64,000 bases of DNA, taken from positions 400,617 through 464,616 of the forward strand of contig JADCER010000012.1 in the NCBI GenBank assembly GCA_020249925.1, in the 5' to 3' direction. The DNA comes from Roseomonas sp. (lineage in GTDB: Bacteria; Pseudomonadota; Alphaproteobacteria; Acetobacterales; Acetobacteraceae). Below, one piece after another: positions 8,878-17,780 of the stretch. The translations under genes were made by a program, and so were the position numbers. The notes under the pieces were generated by a model. That model had not been told where the DNA came from. It searched no databases and was given only the letters and a program-made list of their open reading frames with translations. Numbering within the stretch: the stretch's first letter is position 1; the number at the start of each line of letters is the position of its first letter.

Positions 8878-9932
8878 TGAACAATAAGGCCGCCGAGGTC
8901 CGGCTTGAAGGCATTGCCAAGCGTTACGGCAAGGTGGAGGCGGTGAAGCCGCTCAATCTGATCATTGAAGGCGGTGCGCTGGTGACCTTGCTCGGCCCAT
9001 CGGGCTGCGGGAAGACAACTTTGCTCCGCATGATTGCCGGATTGGAACAACCAAGCGCCGGGCGGCTCTTCATCGGCGGACGGGATGTGACGCTGCTTTC
9101 CGCCGGTGAGCGCAATGTCTCGATGGTGTTTCAAAGCTATGCGCTGTTCCCCCACATGACGGTGCTGGAGAATGTGTCTTACGGCCTGATTTCCTCAGGT
9201 TTTGGCAAGAAGGATGCCGCGGCGCGGGCGGAAGCCGCCTTGGAAACCGTGGGCCTTCGCGGGTTTGGCGCAAGGCTGCCTTCGGAAATGTCTGGCGGAC
9301 AGCAGCAACGTGTCGCGGTGGCGCGCGCGCTAGTCTTGGAACCGGCAGTGCTGTTGTTTGATGAACCGCTTTCCAATCTGGACACGCGGCTAAGGCGCAG
9401 CATGCGCGAGGAAATTCGCGCCCTGCAACAGCGCCTTGGCCTGACCGTGGTTTACGTGACGCATGATCAGTCAGAGGCATTGGCGGTGTCTGACAAGATT
9501 GTGGTGATGCGCAATGCCGAAATCGCGCAAAGCGGCACGCCGGAGGCGCTGTATGCGAGCCCCGAGAATGTCTTTGTCGCGACCTTCATGGGTGAGGCCA
9601 ATCATGTGCGCGGTTCCATCGAAAGCGTCACCGGCGATACCGCGCAGGTGGCGCTTGATGCGCTGTCGCTTGCACTGCCGCATCGTGGCCTGGGGATTGG
9701 GCCATGTGATGTGGTGATCAGGCCAGAGGCGATCCGGCTTGCCGATAACGGCCCGGGTATTGCCGGCCAGATCGCGCGTGCAACCTATATGGGTGCGCAT
9801 ACCGAATACCTGATCGCCACCCCGCTTGGGGAGCTTTTCGCCATTCACCCGGATCGATTGCAGCGCCGCGCCGCAGGTAGCGCAGTCATGGTTACGCTGG
9901 ACCCGGAAGGGGTGGTCCTGGTCCGGCCGTGA
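8877..9932 (+). CDS. ABC transporter ATPase of the iron-type importer
   Basis: 351 residues from GTG 8877, which overlaps the permease stop by one base (TAGTG); longer in-frame starts would run inside the permease gene. Walker A is GPSGCGKTT (40-48), the signature MSGGQQQRVAVARAL, Walker B VLLFDEPLSNLD, and the H-loop VTHDQ. A C-terminal domain of about 110 residues resembles the TOBE regulatory domains of FbpC/PotA-type ATPases (VVIRPEAIRL). It energises import through the adjacent permease. It is the only ATPase in this gene group, so all three receptors would have to share it. Confidence 0.9.
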   Translation: MNNKAAEVRLEGIAKRYGKVEAVKPLNLIIEGGALVTLLGPSGCGKTTLLRMIAGLEQPSAGRLFIGGRDVTLLSAGERNVSMVFQSYALFPHMTVLENVSYGLISSGFGKKDAAARAEAALETVGLRGFGARLPSEMSGGQQQRVAVARALVLEPAVLLFDEPLSNLDTRLRRSMREEIRALQQRLGLTVVYVTHDQSEALAVSDKIVVMRNAEIAQSGTPEALYASPENVFVATFMGEANHVRGSIESVTGDTAQVALDALSLALPHRGLGIGPCDVVIRPEAIRLADNGPGIAGQIARATYMGAHTEYLIATPLGELFAIHPDRLQRRAAGSAVMVTLDPEGVVLVRP

Positions 9933-10006
9933 CCAAAGCCTTGCGGCGCGCGCGCAAAGCGGCCAAATCACCCTTCAATTCAAACCATCAGCCTAGGGAG
10001 AGCACC

Positions 10007-11086
10007 ATGTTCCGGAAAAGCCTTGGCGCCATCGGCCTTGCCGCGGCGCTTGTCACCACCTTGGCGGGTGATGCCACTGCGCAAACGCCCTGCCCCTTCC
10101 GTGGTTCCTTGGATGAGGCCTATTGCGATGCTGATCGCAATATGGTGGCCGATGTGCCCGCCGATGCGGCGCGGCAGCGTGATCCTTCCACGCTGGTTTT
10201 CGCCTATACGCCGGTGGAAGACCCCGCACTTTACGCCACGCAATTCCGCCCGCTGCTTGAATATCTTGGCCAATGCGTGGGCCGCCGCGTGGTTTACTTC
10301 CAGGTCACCAGCAATGCCGCGCAGGTCGAAGCCATGCGGTCCGGCCGGCTGCATATTGCGGGGTTCTCAACGGGCCCGACCGCTTTCGCCGTGAACCTGG
10401 CGGGTGCAGTGCCCTTTGCCATCAAGGGCAATCAGGATGCTTTTGAAAGCTACCGTGTTGTGACCTTGGTGCGCGCCGATAGTCCGTTTCAGAATCTTGC
10501 TGATCTGAAGGGAAGGCGCGTTGCGCATACCTCGGCCACGTCCAATTCCGGCAATCTGGCGCCGCGCGCCTTCTTTCCGGGTCTTGGTCTGACGCCGGAT
10601 ACGGATTACCGCGTGGTCTATTCCGGCGGTCATGACCGCAGCGTCATGGGCGTGAATGCGGGCGATTATGATGCCGCGCCGGTGGCATCAGACGTTTTCA
10701 ACCGCATGGTCGCGCGCGGCCAGGTGCGGCGTGATAATTTCCGCATCATTTGGGAATCGGATCCCTTCCCGACATCCTCCTTCGCGCTTTCGCATGATCT
10801 GAAGCCGGAATTGGCGGAACGCATTCGCAAATGCTTCTTTGATTATCGCTTCCCCGAATCGCTCCGGCGCGATCTGGGTGGCAATGATCGCTTCTGGCCT
10901 GCGACCTATTCCGAACATTGGGCGCCGGTACGCGCGGTCGCGGATGCGGTGAACGCGCCCTATAACCGCGCAGCGTTTGATGCGGAAAGCCGGCGCGAAT
11001 TGGAAGCCGAACAGCGCCGCAATCAGCAGCGCCAGCAACAGCAGCAACAACAGCAGCAAGCGCCGGCACCAGCGCGGCCGCAGTGA
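10007..11086 (+). CDS. phnD: Phosphonate-type ABC binding protein with polyglutamine tail
   Basis: 359 residues from ATG 10007, preceded by AGGGAG; an earlier in-frame start at 9929 would bury the signal peptide. The signal peptide ends DATAQ. The mature protein has the PhnD/family 3-like order: [68 protein letters not shown]. It should bind a phosphonate, phosphite or related oxyanion in the periplasm. The C-terminus is unusual: NQQR, nine consecutive glutamines encoded by mixed CAG/CAA codons, then a Pro/Ala tail. The stop overlaps the phnC ATG by one base. No C-P lyase or phosphonatase gene is in the window, so the substrate is uncertain. Confidence 0.85.
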   Translation: MFRKSLGAIGLAAALVTTLAGDATAQTPCPFRGSLDEAYCDADRNMVADVPADAARQRDPSTLVFAYTPVEDPALYATQFRPLLEYLGQCVGRRVVYFQVTSNAAQVEAMRSGRLHIAGFSTGPTAFAVNLAGAVPFAIKGNQDAFESYRVVTLVRADSPFQNLADLKGRRVAHTSATSNSGNLAPRAFFPGLGLTPDTDYRVVYSGGHDRSVMGVNAGDYDAAPVASDVFNRMVARGQVRRDNFRIIWESDPFPTSSFALSHDLKPELAERIRKCFFDYRFPESLRRDLGGNDRFWPATYSEHWAPVRAVADAVNAPYNRAAFDAESRRELEAEQRRNQQRQQQQQQQQQAPAPARPQ

Positions 11087-11853
11087 TGCAGGCGGGCGCG
11101 ATGCAAGGCCTGGTTATCAAAGGTCTGGTCAAGGAATATGTCCCGGGCAAGCCTGTCTTGCGCGGGATCAACCTTGCCATCGCGCCGCAAGGCATCACCG
11201 CTGTCATTGGGCCTTCGGGCACGGGCAAATCCACACTGCTCCGCTGCATCAATCGGCTGGTCGAACCCACCGCTGGGCAGATCCTGCTGAACGGGCAGGA
11301 TCTTGTGCCCCTGCGCGGGAGTGGTTTGCGCATGGCGCGCCGGCGGATTGGCATGGTGTTTCAGGAATACAATTTGGTCGAACGCCTGACCGTCATGGAA
11401 AATGTGCTTTCCGGGCGGCTTGGCTATGTCTCTCTCTGGCAGGCTTGGATGCGGCGCTATCCGGAAGCGGATATCGCGCGTGCCTTTTCCCTGCTTGATT
11501 CCGTTGGCCTGCCGGAACAGGCGACGCGCCGCGCCGATGCACTTTCCGGCGGGCAGCGCCAGCGCGTGGGCATTGCGCGCGCGCTCATGCAGCAGCCTGA
11601 ATTACTGCTGGCGGATGAACCGACTTCTTCGCTCGACCCGCGCACGGCGGTCGAGATCATGGAGCTGATGACAGGGCTTTCCACCTCGGCCAATGTTCCC
11701 CTGGTCGTGAATATCCATAATGTTGATCTAGCGCGGCGTTTCGCGCAGCGCATCATCGGCATGGCGGGTGGGGAGATCGTGTTTGATGGCCCGCCCGAAG
11801 CTTTGGAGCCGAGCCATCTTCGCCAGATCTATGGCGGCGAGGATTGGCTGTGA
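11086..11853 (+). CDS. phnC: Phosphonate-type ABC transporter ATPase
   Basis: 255 residues if started at ATG 11086 (TGATG overlap with phnD); ATG 11101 would give the more usual PhnC N-terminus. Walker A is GPSGTGKST (42-50), the signature [15 protein letters not shown], Walker [13 protein letters not shown]. The short length without a C-terminal regulatory domain fits PhnC. It powers uptake through the two PhnE-like proteins encoded next. Its stop overlaps the GTG of the first phnE by the GTGA pattern, so the group is translated as a tightly coupled operon. Confidence 0.88.
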   Translation: MQAGAMQGLVIKGLVKEYVPGKPVLRGINLAIAPQGITAVIGPSGTGKSTLLRCINRLVEPTAGQILLNGQDLVPLRGSGLRMARRRIGMVFQEYNLVERLTVMENVLSGRLGYVSLWQAWMRRYPEADIARAFSLLDSVGLPEQATRRADALSGGQRQRVGIARALMQQPELLLADEPTSSLDPRTAVEIMELMTGLSTSANVPLVVNIHNVDLARRFAQRIIGMAGGEIVFDGPPEALEPSHLRQIYGGEDWL

Positions 11854-12635
11854 GCGCAAGCGCACTGCGCCGCCGCGCCTTTCCGCCAAATTGGGGCGCG
11901 CGCGCCACGGCGCTTGGCCTGGTTGCCTATGCGATTTATGCGCTTGGCCAATTGGACATCACCTGGGCGCGGCTTGTGATTGGCTTGGGCGAGGCTGGGC
12001 GTTTTCTGGCGCGCATGTGGCCGCCCAATTTCAGCCGCGCCGAATTGCTGATTGAAGGCTTGCTGGAAAGTCTGCAAATCGCGGTGATTTCCTCGGCCCT
12101 TGGCATTCTGCTTGCCTTGCCGCTGGGGTTGATGGCCGCGCGCAACCTGGCACCTTGGCCGCTGGCGGTGGCTACACGCGGTTTTGTCGCCTTTTGCCGC
12201 AGCCTGCATTACGTGATTGTTGCGATCCTTTTCGTAAAAGCCATCGGCTTTGGTGCCTTGGCGGGTGTTGCGGCGCTCACCATCGCCTCCATGGGCTTCA
12301 TCGCCAAGCTGTTTGCCGAGGCGATTGAGGAAATCTCCATGAAGCAGGTGGAAGCCATTCGCGCGACCGGTGCAGGCTTTGGCGCCGTGCTGATCTATGG
12401 CGTTCTGCCGCAGGTCGCTTCGCGCTTTATCGGCTTTTCGCTGTATCAATTGGACTCCAACCTGCGCAATTCAACGCTGGTCGGCATTGTCGGCGCCGGC
12501 GGGATTGGCGGCACGCTTTTCGCGGCCTTCAAGCGTTTTGATTATGATTTCGTCGCGGCCATCCTGCTTTCCATCATTGCGCTGATTTTTATTGCGGAGC
12601 TTATCTCCGGCTGGATTCGGGCGCTGCTCAGATGA
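11850..12635 (+). CDS. phnE: Phosphonate-type ABC permease, first PhnE
   Basis: 261 residues from GTG 11850 (GTGA overlap with phnC). Hydrophobic segments span the protein, and the MetI-type loop reads [21 protein letters not shown], followed by the conserved [12 protein letters not shown] block typical of PhnE. It forms half of the channel; the second PhnE-like gene overlaps its end by four bases (ATGA), so the pore is likely a heterodimer. Confidence 0.87.
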   Translation: MSASALRRRAFPPNWGARATALGLVAYAIYALGQLDITWARLVIGLGEAGRFLARMWPPNFSRAELLIEGLLESLQIAVISSALGILLALPLGLMAARNLAPWPLAVATRGFVAFCRSLHYVIVAILFVKAIGFGALAGVAALTIASMGFIAKLFAEAIEEISMKQVEAIRATGAGFGAVLIYGVLPQVASRFIGFSLYQLDSNLRNSTLVGIVGAGGIGGTLFAAFKRFDYDFVAAILLSIIALIFIAELISGWIRALLR

Positions 12636-13429
12636 ATGCGCTCATGCGCGAATGGCAGCGCTTTACGCCAATGGAACGCTTTACGCGCTGGGCGGTCTAT
12701 TTCTCCTTGGTAATCGCTTTGGTGTGGGCAGTGCGGAATATTGAGATCATTCCGGAATTTCTGATTGATGCGCCGGAACAGATGCTCGATTTGCTTAAGC
12801 GCATGTGGCCGCCTGATTTGGGGCATTACCATCCCGCGGTGCATCACGCGCTGGTGGAAACGCTTCATATCGCCTCGCTCGGTACGCTTTTCTCCTTCAT
12901 CTTTGCCGTACCGCTGGCACTACTTGCGGCGCGCAATATCTGCCCTTATCGCTGGTTGAATGCTTTTGCGCAGCTTCTGTTGGTGACGTCACGCTCCGTC
13001 AATTCGCTGGTCTGGGCGCTGATTTTTGTGGCGATCTTCGGCCCGGGCGCGGCCGCCGGCACCTTTGCCATTGCTTTTCGCAGCATCGGCTTTGTCGGCA
13101 AGCTACTGGCCGAGGCGCTGGAGGAAATCTCCCCTGGTCCATTGGAAGCGCTGAATGCCACGGGCGCACCGAAAGCCCAAGTCCTGCTGAAAGGCGCCTG
13201 GCCGCAAATTGCGCCGGCCTTTTGGGGCGTGGCGCTGTTCCGCTGGGATATCAATATCCGGGAAAGCGCGGTGCTGGGGCTGGTTGGTGCCGGCGGTATC
13301 GGCGTGGTGTTGGATGATGCGATCAATTTCTTTCAATGGGATCGCGTGGCGACGATATTGCTCGCCATCCTTGTTGTGGTGATCCTGGCAGAGGTTTTGG
13401 TGACACGGCTGCGTGCACGCCTGATTTAG
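12632..13429 (+). CDS. phnE: Phosphonate-type ABC permease, second PhnE
   Basis: 265 residues. Same family as the preceding gene, with EEISPGPLEALNATGAPKA and GLVGAGGIGVVLDDAI in equivalent places, but clearly diverged from it, which argues for a heterodimeric channel rather than a recent duplication. The ATG overlaps the stop of the first phnE (ATGA). It ends the phn operon; nothing for phosphonate breakdown follows, only a palindrome-rich gap and then glmU. Confidence 0.87.
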   Translation: MNALMREWQRFTPMERFTRWAVYFSLVIALVWAVRNIEIIPEFLIDAPEQMLDLLKRMWPPDLGHYHPAVHHALVETLHIASLGTLFSFIFAVPLALLAARNICPYRWLNAFAQLLLVTSRSVNSLVWALIFVAIFGPGAAAGTFAIAFRSIGFVGKLLAEALEEISPGPLEALNATGAPKAQVLLKGAWPQIAPAFWGVALFRWDINIRESAVLGLVGAGGIGVVLDDAINFFQWDRVATILLAILVVVILAEVLVTRLRARLI

Positions 13430-13521
13430 CGCGGCAGCTTGCCAATCGCAGTGACGCATCAGGCGGGATTTGCGCTTCAGCGTGAAGATTAGCGAAACAA
13501 AAAGTGAAGCATGGGCGCCTA

Positions 13522-13568
13522 GAGCAGATCGCGTTCAGATGGAATCATCTGAACGCGTGAAGATGCTC
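13522..13568. repeat. Nested palindrome with GAAT loop upstream of glmU
   Basis: GCGTTCAGATG (13531-13541) and CATCTGAACGC (13546-13556) form a perfect 11-bp inner stem around a GAAT loop. GAGCA (13522-13526) and TGCTC (13564-13568) make an outer stem. No T-run follows. The nested layout and the GAAT loop are shared with the six-copy repeat family elsewhere in the window, although the stem sequences differ. Only one copy is seen here. Confidence 0.6.
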
Positions 13569-13585
13569 GAAAAACAGAGATCTGG

Positions 13586-13623
13586 AGCGGGTTGCGTGAG
13601 CCCGTGTGAACGCAACATGCGCT
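13586..13623. repeat. Second inverted repeat upstream of glmU
   Basis: GTTGCGT (13591-13597) pairs with ACGCAAC (13610-13616), and AGCG (13586-13589) with CGCT (13620-13623). It starts 17 bp after the preceding palindrome and 70 bp before glmU ends its leader. The two may form one composite palindromic element or a structured leader. Confidence 0.45.
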
Positions 13624-13692
13624 AAAGCAGTGATGGGCAGGGCTTGGTTCTTTCATCTGGACGAAGCCTGCCGAACGCGTTAGGCCCAGCCT

Positions 13693-15000
13693 ATGAGCCC
13701 CGCCGCCATCATCCTCGCCGCCGGTCTTGGCACACGCATGCGCTCTGCCCAGCCCAAGGTGCTGCACCCCTTGGCGGGCCGGCCCATGATCCAGCATTTG
13801 CTGAGTGCCTGTGAAGCCGTTTTCGGCCGCATCGTTGTTGTGGTTGGGCCGGATATGCCCGCGCTGGAAGACGCCGTGGCACCGCGCGAGGTCGTGGTGC
13901 AGCGCGAGAGACTCGGCACCGGCCACGCGGCGCTGCAAGCCGCGCCCTTGCTTGGCGGTCATCAGGGTGATGTCGCTGTGCTTTATGGCGATAATCCGCT
14001 GATCTCGGCGGCCACCTTGCAGGCGCTGGTGGCGGCGCGTCAGTCTGCAGGGCTTGTGCTGCTGGCCATGCGGCCCGCTGATCCAGGGCGTTATGGCCGC
14101 GTGGTGCTGGATAAAAAATCCGAAGTCGCGCGCATTGTTGAATGGGCGGATGCGACGGCCGAAGAACGCGCCATTGGGCTTTGCAATGCCGGCGTGATTT
14201 GTGCGCCGGGGCAGGATTTGTTCCGCTGGCTTGGCGCCATCGGCAACAACAACGCCAAGGGCGAATATTACCTGACCGATGTGATCCAGCAGGCGCGGGC
14301 AGGGGGCAAGCGTGTGGTGGCGGTGGAAGCGCCAGAAGCCGAGCTGCGTGGCATCAATAGCCGTGCGGAATTGGCGCAAGCGGAAGCGGAACTGCAGCGC
14401 GGTTTGCGTGCTGCCGCCATGGCGGGCGGTGCGACGATGCTGTCACCCGAAACAGTGCATCTTTGCCACGACACCAAACTCGGCGCCGATGTGGTGCTGG
14501 AACCGAATATCTTTTTCGGCCCAGGTGTCACGGTGGAAGATCGCGTGACGATCCGCGCCTTCAGCCATTTGGAAGGTTGCGTGGTGAAGCAGGGCGCGGT
14601 GATTGGCCCTTATGCCCGGCTGCGTCCCGGCACTATCATCGAACCCCATGCCCATGTCGGCAATTTTGTGGAGTTGAAGGCGACCACGCTCGGCGCCGGC
14701 GCCAAGGCCAATCATCTGTCCTATCTGGGTGATGCCATGATCGGCGCGGGGGCGAATATCGGCGCGGGGACGATCACCTGCAATTATGATGGCGTTGCGA
14801 AACATCGCACCGAAATTGGTGAAGGCGCTTTCATCGGCAGCGATACCGCGCTTGTGGCACCGGTGAGGGTGGGGGCGCGCGCGTTGGTCGCGGCGGGGAG
14901 CGTGATCACGGATGATGTACCGGATGATGCGCTGGCGATTGCGCGCGGACGCCAGGCGGTCAAGCCGGGACGCGGCTTCAAGGGCAAGGGGAAGCGCTGA
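13693..15000 (+). CDS. glmU: Bifunctional GlcNAc-1-P uridylyltransferase / GlcN-1-P acetyltransferase
   Basis: 435 residues. The N-terminal pyrophosphorylase domain opens with ILAAGLGTRMRSAQPKVLHP (residues 7-26), the nucleotide-binding signature. From about residue 240 a left-handed beta-helix of hexapeptide repeats follows (for example ATTLGAGAKANHLSYLGDA, IGAGANIGAGTITCNYDG). The enzyme makes UDP-GlcNAc for peptidoglycan and lipopolysaccharide. It is slightly shorter than the usual 450-460 residues but has both domains. Its TGA overlaps the ATG of glmS by one base, placing both steps of the hexosamine pathway in one operon. Confidence 0.95.
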   Translation: MSPAAIILAAGLGTRMRSAQPKVLHPLAGRPMIQHLLSACEAVFGRIVVVVGPDMPALEDAVAPREVVVQRERLGTGHAALQAAPLLGGHQGDVAVLYGDNPLISAATLQALVAARQSAGLVLLAMRPADPGRYGRVVLDKKSEVARIVEWADATAEERAIGLCNAGVICAPGQDLFRWLGAIGNNNAKGEYYLTDVIQQARAGGKRVVAVEAPEAELRGINSRAELAQAEAELQRGLRAAAMAGGATMLSPETVHLCHDTKLGADVVLEPNIFFGPGVTVEDRVTIRAFSHLEGCVVKQGAVIGPYARLRPGTIIEPHAHVGNFVELKATTLGAGAKANHLSYLGDAMIGAGANIGAGTITCNYDGVAKHRTEIGEGAFIGSDTALVAPVRVGARALVAAGSVITDDVPDDALAIARGRQAVKPGRGFKGKGKR

Positions 15001-16823
15001 TGTGCGGCATTGTCGGAGTGGTTGGGCAACAAGCGGCGGCGCCCCGGCTTTTGGAAGCGCTGCGCCGGCTTGAATATCGCGGCTATGACAGTGCCGGTAT
15101 CGCAACCCTGATTGACGGCCAGATTGATCGCCGGCGGGCGGAAGGCAAGCTTGGCAACCTTGCCGCCGTTTTGGAAGCAAGCCCGCTGGCTGGCAGCACT
15201 GGCATTGGCCATACGCGCTGGGCGACGCATGGCGCGCCCACCACGCGCAATGCGCATCCGCATGGCACGGCGCGCGTGGTGGTGGTGCATAATGGCATTA
15301 TCGAAAACCACGCTGAATTGCGCGCGGAATTGGAAGCGCGTGGTCATGTTTTCCAGACCGAAACCGATACCGAAACCTTCGCGCTATTGGTGGATGATTT
15401 TCTGCAAGCCGGTCATGCGCCGGAAGCCGCTGCTGCCGCCGCGCTGAAGCGCGTGCATGGCGCCTTTGCGCTGGCGATGATTTTCGCGGGCCATCCGGAT
15501 TTGCTGATTTGCGCCCGGCAGGGCGCGCCACTCGCCGTTGGTTTTGGTGAGGGGGAGATGTTTGTGGGTTCGGATGCTCTGGCCTTGGCGCCGCTGACGC
15601 GGCGCATCGCCTATCTGGAAGAAGGCGATTGGGCAGTGCTGGATCGCAACGGCGCGCGGTTTCATGACGCGACAGGCGCGGAAGTGAAGCGCGAGATCAA
15701 GCTCACCGCTGTTTCGGGCGCCACCACCGGCAAGGGCAATTATCGCCATTTCATGGAAAAGGAATTGCACGAACATCCGGTGGTGCTGGGTGATACGCTG
15801 ACGCAATATCTGGACCCGGCGCAACGGCGCGTTGTTTTGCCGGCGTTGCCGTTCGATCCCGTGACCGTGCCGCGCCTGACCATGACCGCTTGCGGCGGTG
15901 CCTATTTGGCAGGCTTGGTCGGGCGCTATTGGCTTGAGGAAGTGGCGCGCCTGCCGGTCGATGCCGATGTCGCCAGCGAATTTCGCTATCGTGATCCACC
16001 CTTGCCGGTAGGTGGTGCCGCCTTACTGATCAGCCAAAGTGGGGAAACGGCTGACACCATGGCGGCGTTGCGCTTATTGAAGGAACGCGGCCAACGCATC
16101 CTGTCCATTGTGAATGTGCCGGAAAGCACCATGGCGCGCGAAAGCGATGCGGCGGTGCTGACCGTGGCGGGGCCGGAAATCGCGGTGGCTTCGACCAAGG
16201 CTTTCACGGCGCAGCTTGCGGTATTGGCCTGCCTGGCCATTGGGCTTGGCCGTGCCCGCGGCACCATCACCGCCGAACAGGAAGCCGAACTGACCGCGGC
16301 GCTGCTGGAAGTACCCTCCAACGCTGCGGCCGTTTTGGAACGAGATGGTGAAATTCGTGCCATGGCCGCGGAAGTTGCCAAGGCGCGGGATGTGCTTTTC
16401 CTTGGCCGTGGATCGCTTTACCCGATCGCCTTGGAAGGTGCGCTGAAGCTCAAGGAAATTTCCTATATCCATGCGGAAGGCTATGCAGCGGGCGAAATGA
16501 AGCATGGCCCGATTGCGTTGATTGATCCCGCCGTGCCGGTGATTGCCCTTTGCCCCTCAGGCCCGTTGTTCGAGAAAACCGCGTCCAACCTTCAGGAATC
16601 TGCGGCGCGTGGTGGGCGTGTCATGGCTTTCACCGATGATCTGGGCGCGGAGAAACTGCGCGGTTTTGCCGAGCGGATTGTGGTGCTGCCGCGCGTGCCG
16701 GCCTTTGCCGCGCCCATTCTGCATGTGATTCCGGTGCAGTTTCTTGCCTATCATGTCGCGGTGCTGAAGGGCACGGATGTGGACCAACCGCGCAACCTCG
16801 CGAAAAGCGTCACGGTCGAATAG
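15000..16823 (+). CDS. glmS: Glutamine-fructose-6-phosphate aminotransferase
   Basis: 607 residues, the usual length. The N-terminus is MCGIVGVVG, so Cys2 is the glutaminase nucleophile after Met removal. Glutaminase landmarks TRWATHG and HNGIIENH follow. Two SIS domains bind the sugar phosphate: SQSGETADTMAALRLLKERG and GRGSLYPIALEGALKLKEIS, and the protein ends LAKSVTVE as in other GlmS proteins. It makes glucosamine-6-phosphate, feeding the GlmU reaction encoded just upstream. It is convergent with the next gene at a distance of only 9 bp. No glmS ribozyme is expected since the gene starts inside glmU. Confidence 0.96.
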   Translation: MCGIVGVVGQQAAAPRLLEALRRLEYRGYDSAGIATLIDGQIDRRRAEGKLGNLAAVLEASPLAGSTGIGHTRWATHGAPTTRNAHPHGTARVVVVHNGIIENHAELRAELEARGHVFQTETDTETFALLVDDFLQAGHAPEAAAAAALKRVHGAFALAMIFAGHPDLLICARQGAPLAVGFGEGEMFVGSDALALAPLTRRIAYLEEGDWAVLDRNGARFHDATGAEVKREIKLTAVSGATTGKGNYRHFMEKELHEHPVVLGDTLTQYLDPAQRRVVLPALPFDPVTVPRLTMTACGGAYLAGLVGRYWLEEVARLPVDADVASEFRYRDPPLPVGGAALLISQSGETADTMAALRLLKERGQRILSIVNVPESTMARESDAAVLTVAGPEIAVASTKAFTAQLAVLACLAIGLGRARGTITAEQEAELTAALLEVPSNAAAVLERDGEIRAMAAEVAKARDVLFLGRGSLYPIALEGALKLKEISYIHAEGYAAGEMKHGPIALIDPAVPVIALCPSGPLFEKTASNLQESAARGGRVMAFTDDLGAEKLRGFAERIVVLPRVPAFAAPILHVIPVQFLAYHVAVLKGTDVDQPRNLAKSVTVE

Positions 16824-16832
16824 GGCTGTACT

Positions 16833-17780
16833 TTATTCCGGCTGCACCCCCAATTCGCGAAAGGCCCTGCCGGTTGCTTCATATTCAGAAGCGAGCAGGC
16901 GCCCAAGGTCAGCGCGGCCGCGAAACTGCGGCACGGCGCCCCAGTTTTCCGCAAAGCGCTTGAACCCTTCCGTTTCCATCGCGCGGCGGCAGGCTTCCTG
17001 CAAACGGTCCAGGATCGGTTCCGGCGTGCCGCGTGTTGCCCAAAGCGCGGCATAGGAAGGCTGGAAGGCGTCAATCCCCTGTTCGCGCGCGGTCGGCACA
17101 TCCGGAAAGGCCGGGTGGCGCCCTTCTGAGAATACGGCGATCAGCCGCGTCTGCCCCGCCCGCGCCATGGGCACGCCAGAGGCCACAACAATCGCCGCGA
17201 AATCCAAGCGCCCAGCAATCACTTCGGTCAGTGACGCGCCATCACCGCGAAAGGGCACATGAGTCCATTGCCCGCCAGCGGCAATCTGCACGCGATGCAC
17301 GCCAAGAAAGGGCGCGGAATTCGGCCCGGGCGAGCCATAGCTCAGGGGCCGCTGCTTCGCCGCCGCCACCATATCGGGCAGCGTACGCCAAGGGCTATCG
17401 GCCTTTACCATGATGCCAAGAATATTCTCGGTCACGTTGCAGACCGGCGCCACGGCATCCGGCCCAAGCCCAGTATTGCGCACCAGATGCGGCTGGAAAG
17501 CGAGCGGCACGAGCGGCGCATAGGCCAGCGTATGCCCATCCGGCGCTGCGGCCATCAAGGCGCGCATGCCGACAACGCCCGATGCACCGGATTGGCTGGT
17601 CACCACAAAATTCTGCCCGAAATCGCGTGTGAAGGCCTCCGCCAAGGCGCGCGCCGCGGCATCCGTGCTGCTGCCGGTCGCATAGGGGTTGATGATGGTG
17701 ACGGGCCGATCCGGAAAAGCCTTGGCGGCGAAGGGGATCAGCAATAGGGCAAGGCATAACAGGCGCTTCATTCGTTTCAT
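16833..17780 (-). CDS. Orphan Bug/TctC-family periplasmic binding protein
   Basis: 315 residues with a signal peptide (MKRMKRLLCLALLLIPFAAK) and the family opening FPDRPVTIINPYATGSSTD, then YGSPGPNSAPFLG and a C-terminal segment typical of tripartite tricarboxylate receptors. These bind carboxylates in the periplasm and normally work with TctA/TctB membrane proteins, which are absent here. The ATG (17780) overlaps the stop of the cyclase gene upstream (ATGA), with a second ATG at 17771. As the last gene of the fumarylacetoacetase/cyclase operon it probably recognises a substrate or intermediate of that pathway. Confidence 0.85.
   Translation of the reverse strand: MKRMKRLLCLALLLIPFAAKAFPDRPVTIINPYATGSSTDAAARALAEAFTRDFGQNFVVTSQSGASGVVGMRALMAAAPDGHTLAYAPLVPLAFQPHLVRNTGLGPDAVAPVCNVTENILGIMVKADSPWRTLPDMVAAAKQRPLSYGSPGPNSAPFLGVHRVQIAAGGQWTHVPFRGDGASLTEVIAGRLDFAAIVVASGVPMARAGQTRLIAVFSEGRHPAFPDVPTAREQGIDAFQPSYAALWATRGTPEPILDRLQEACRRAMETEGFKRFAENWGAVPQFRGRADLGRLLASEYEATGRAFRELGVQPE

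Noticed and set aside
15000..15010. glmS ribozyme or leader control at the glmS start
   Set aside because: glmS begins inside the glmU stop codon, so no leader space exists.
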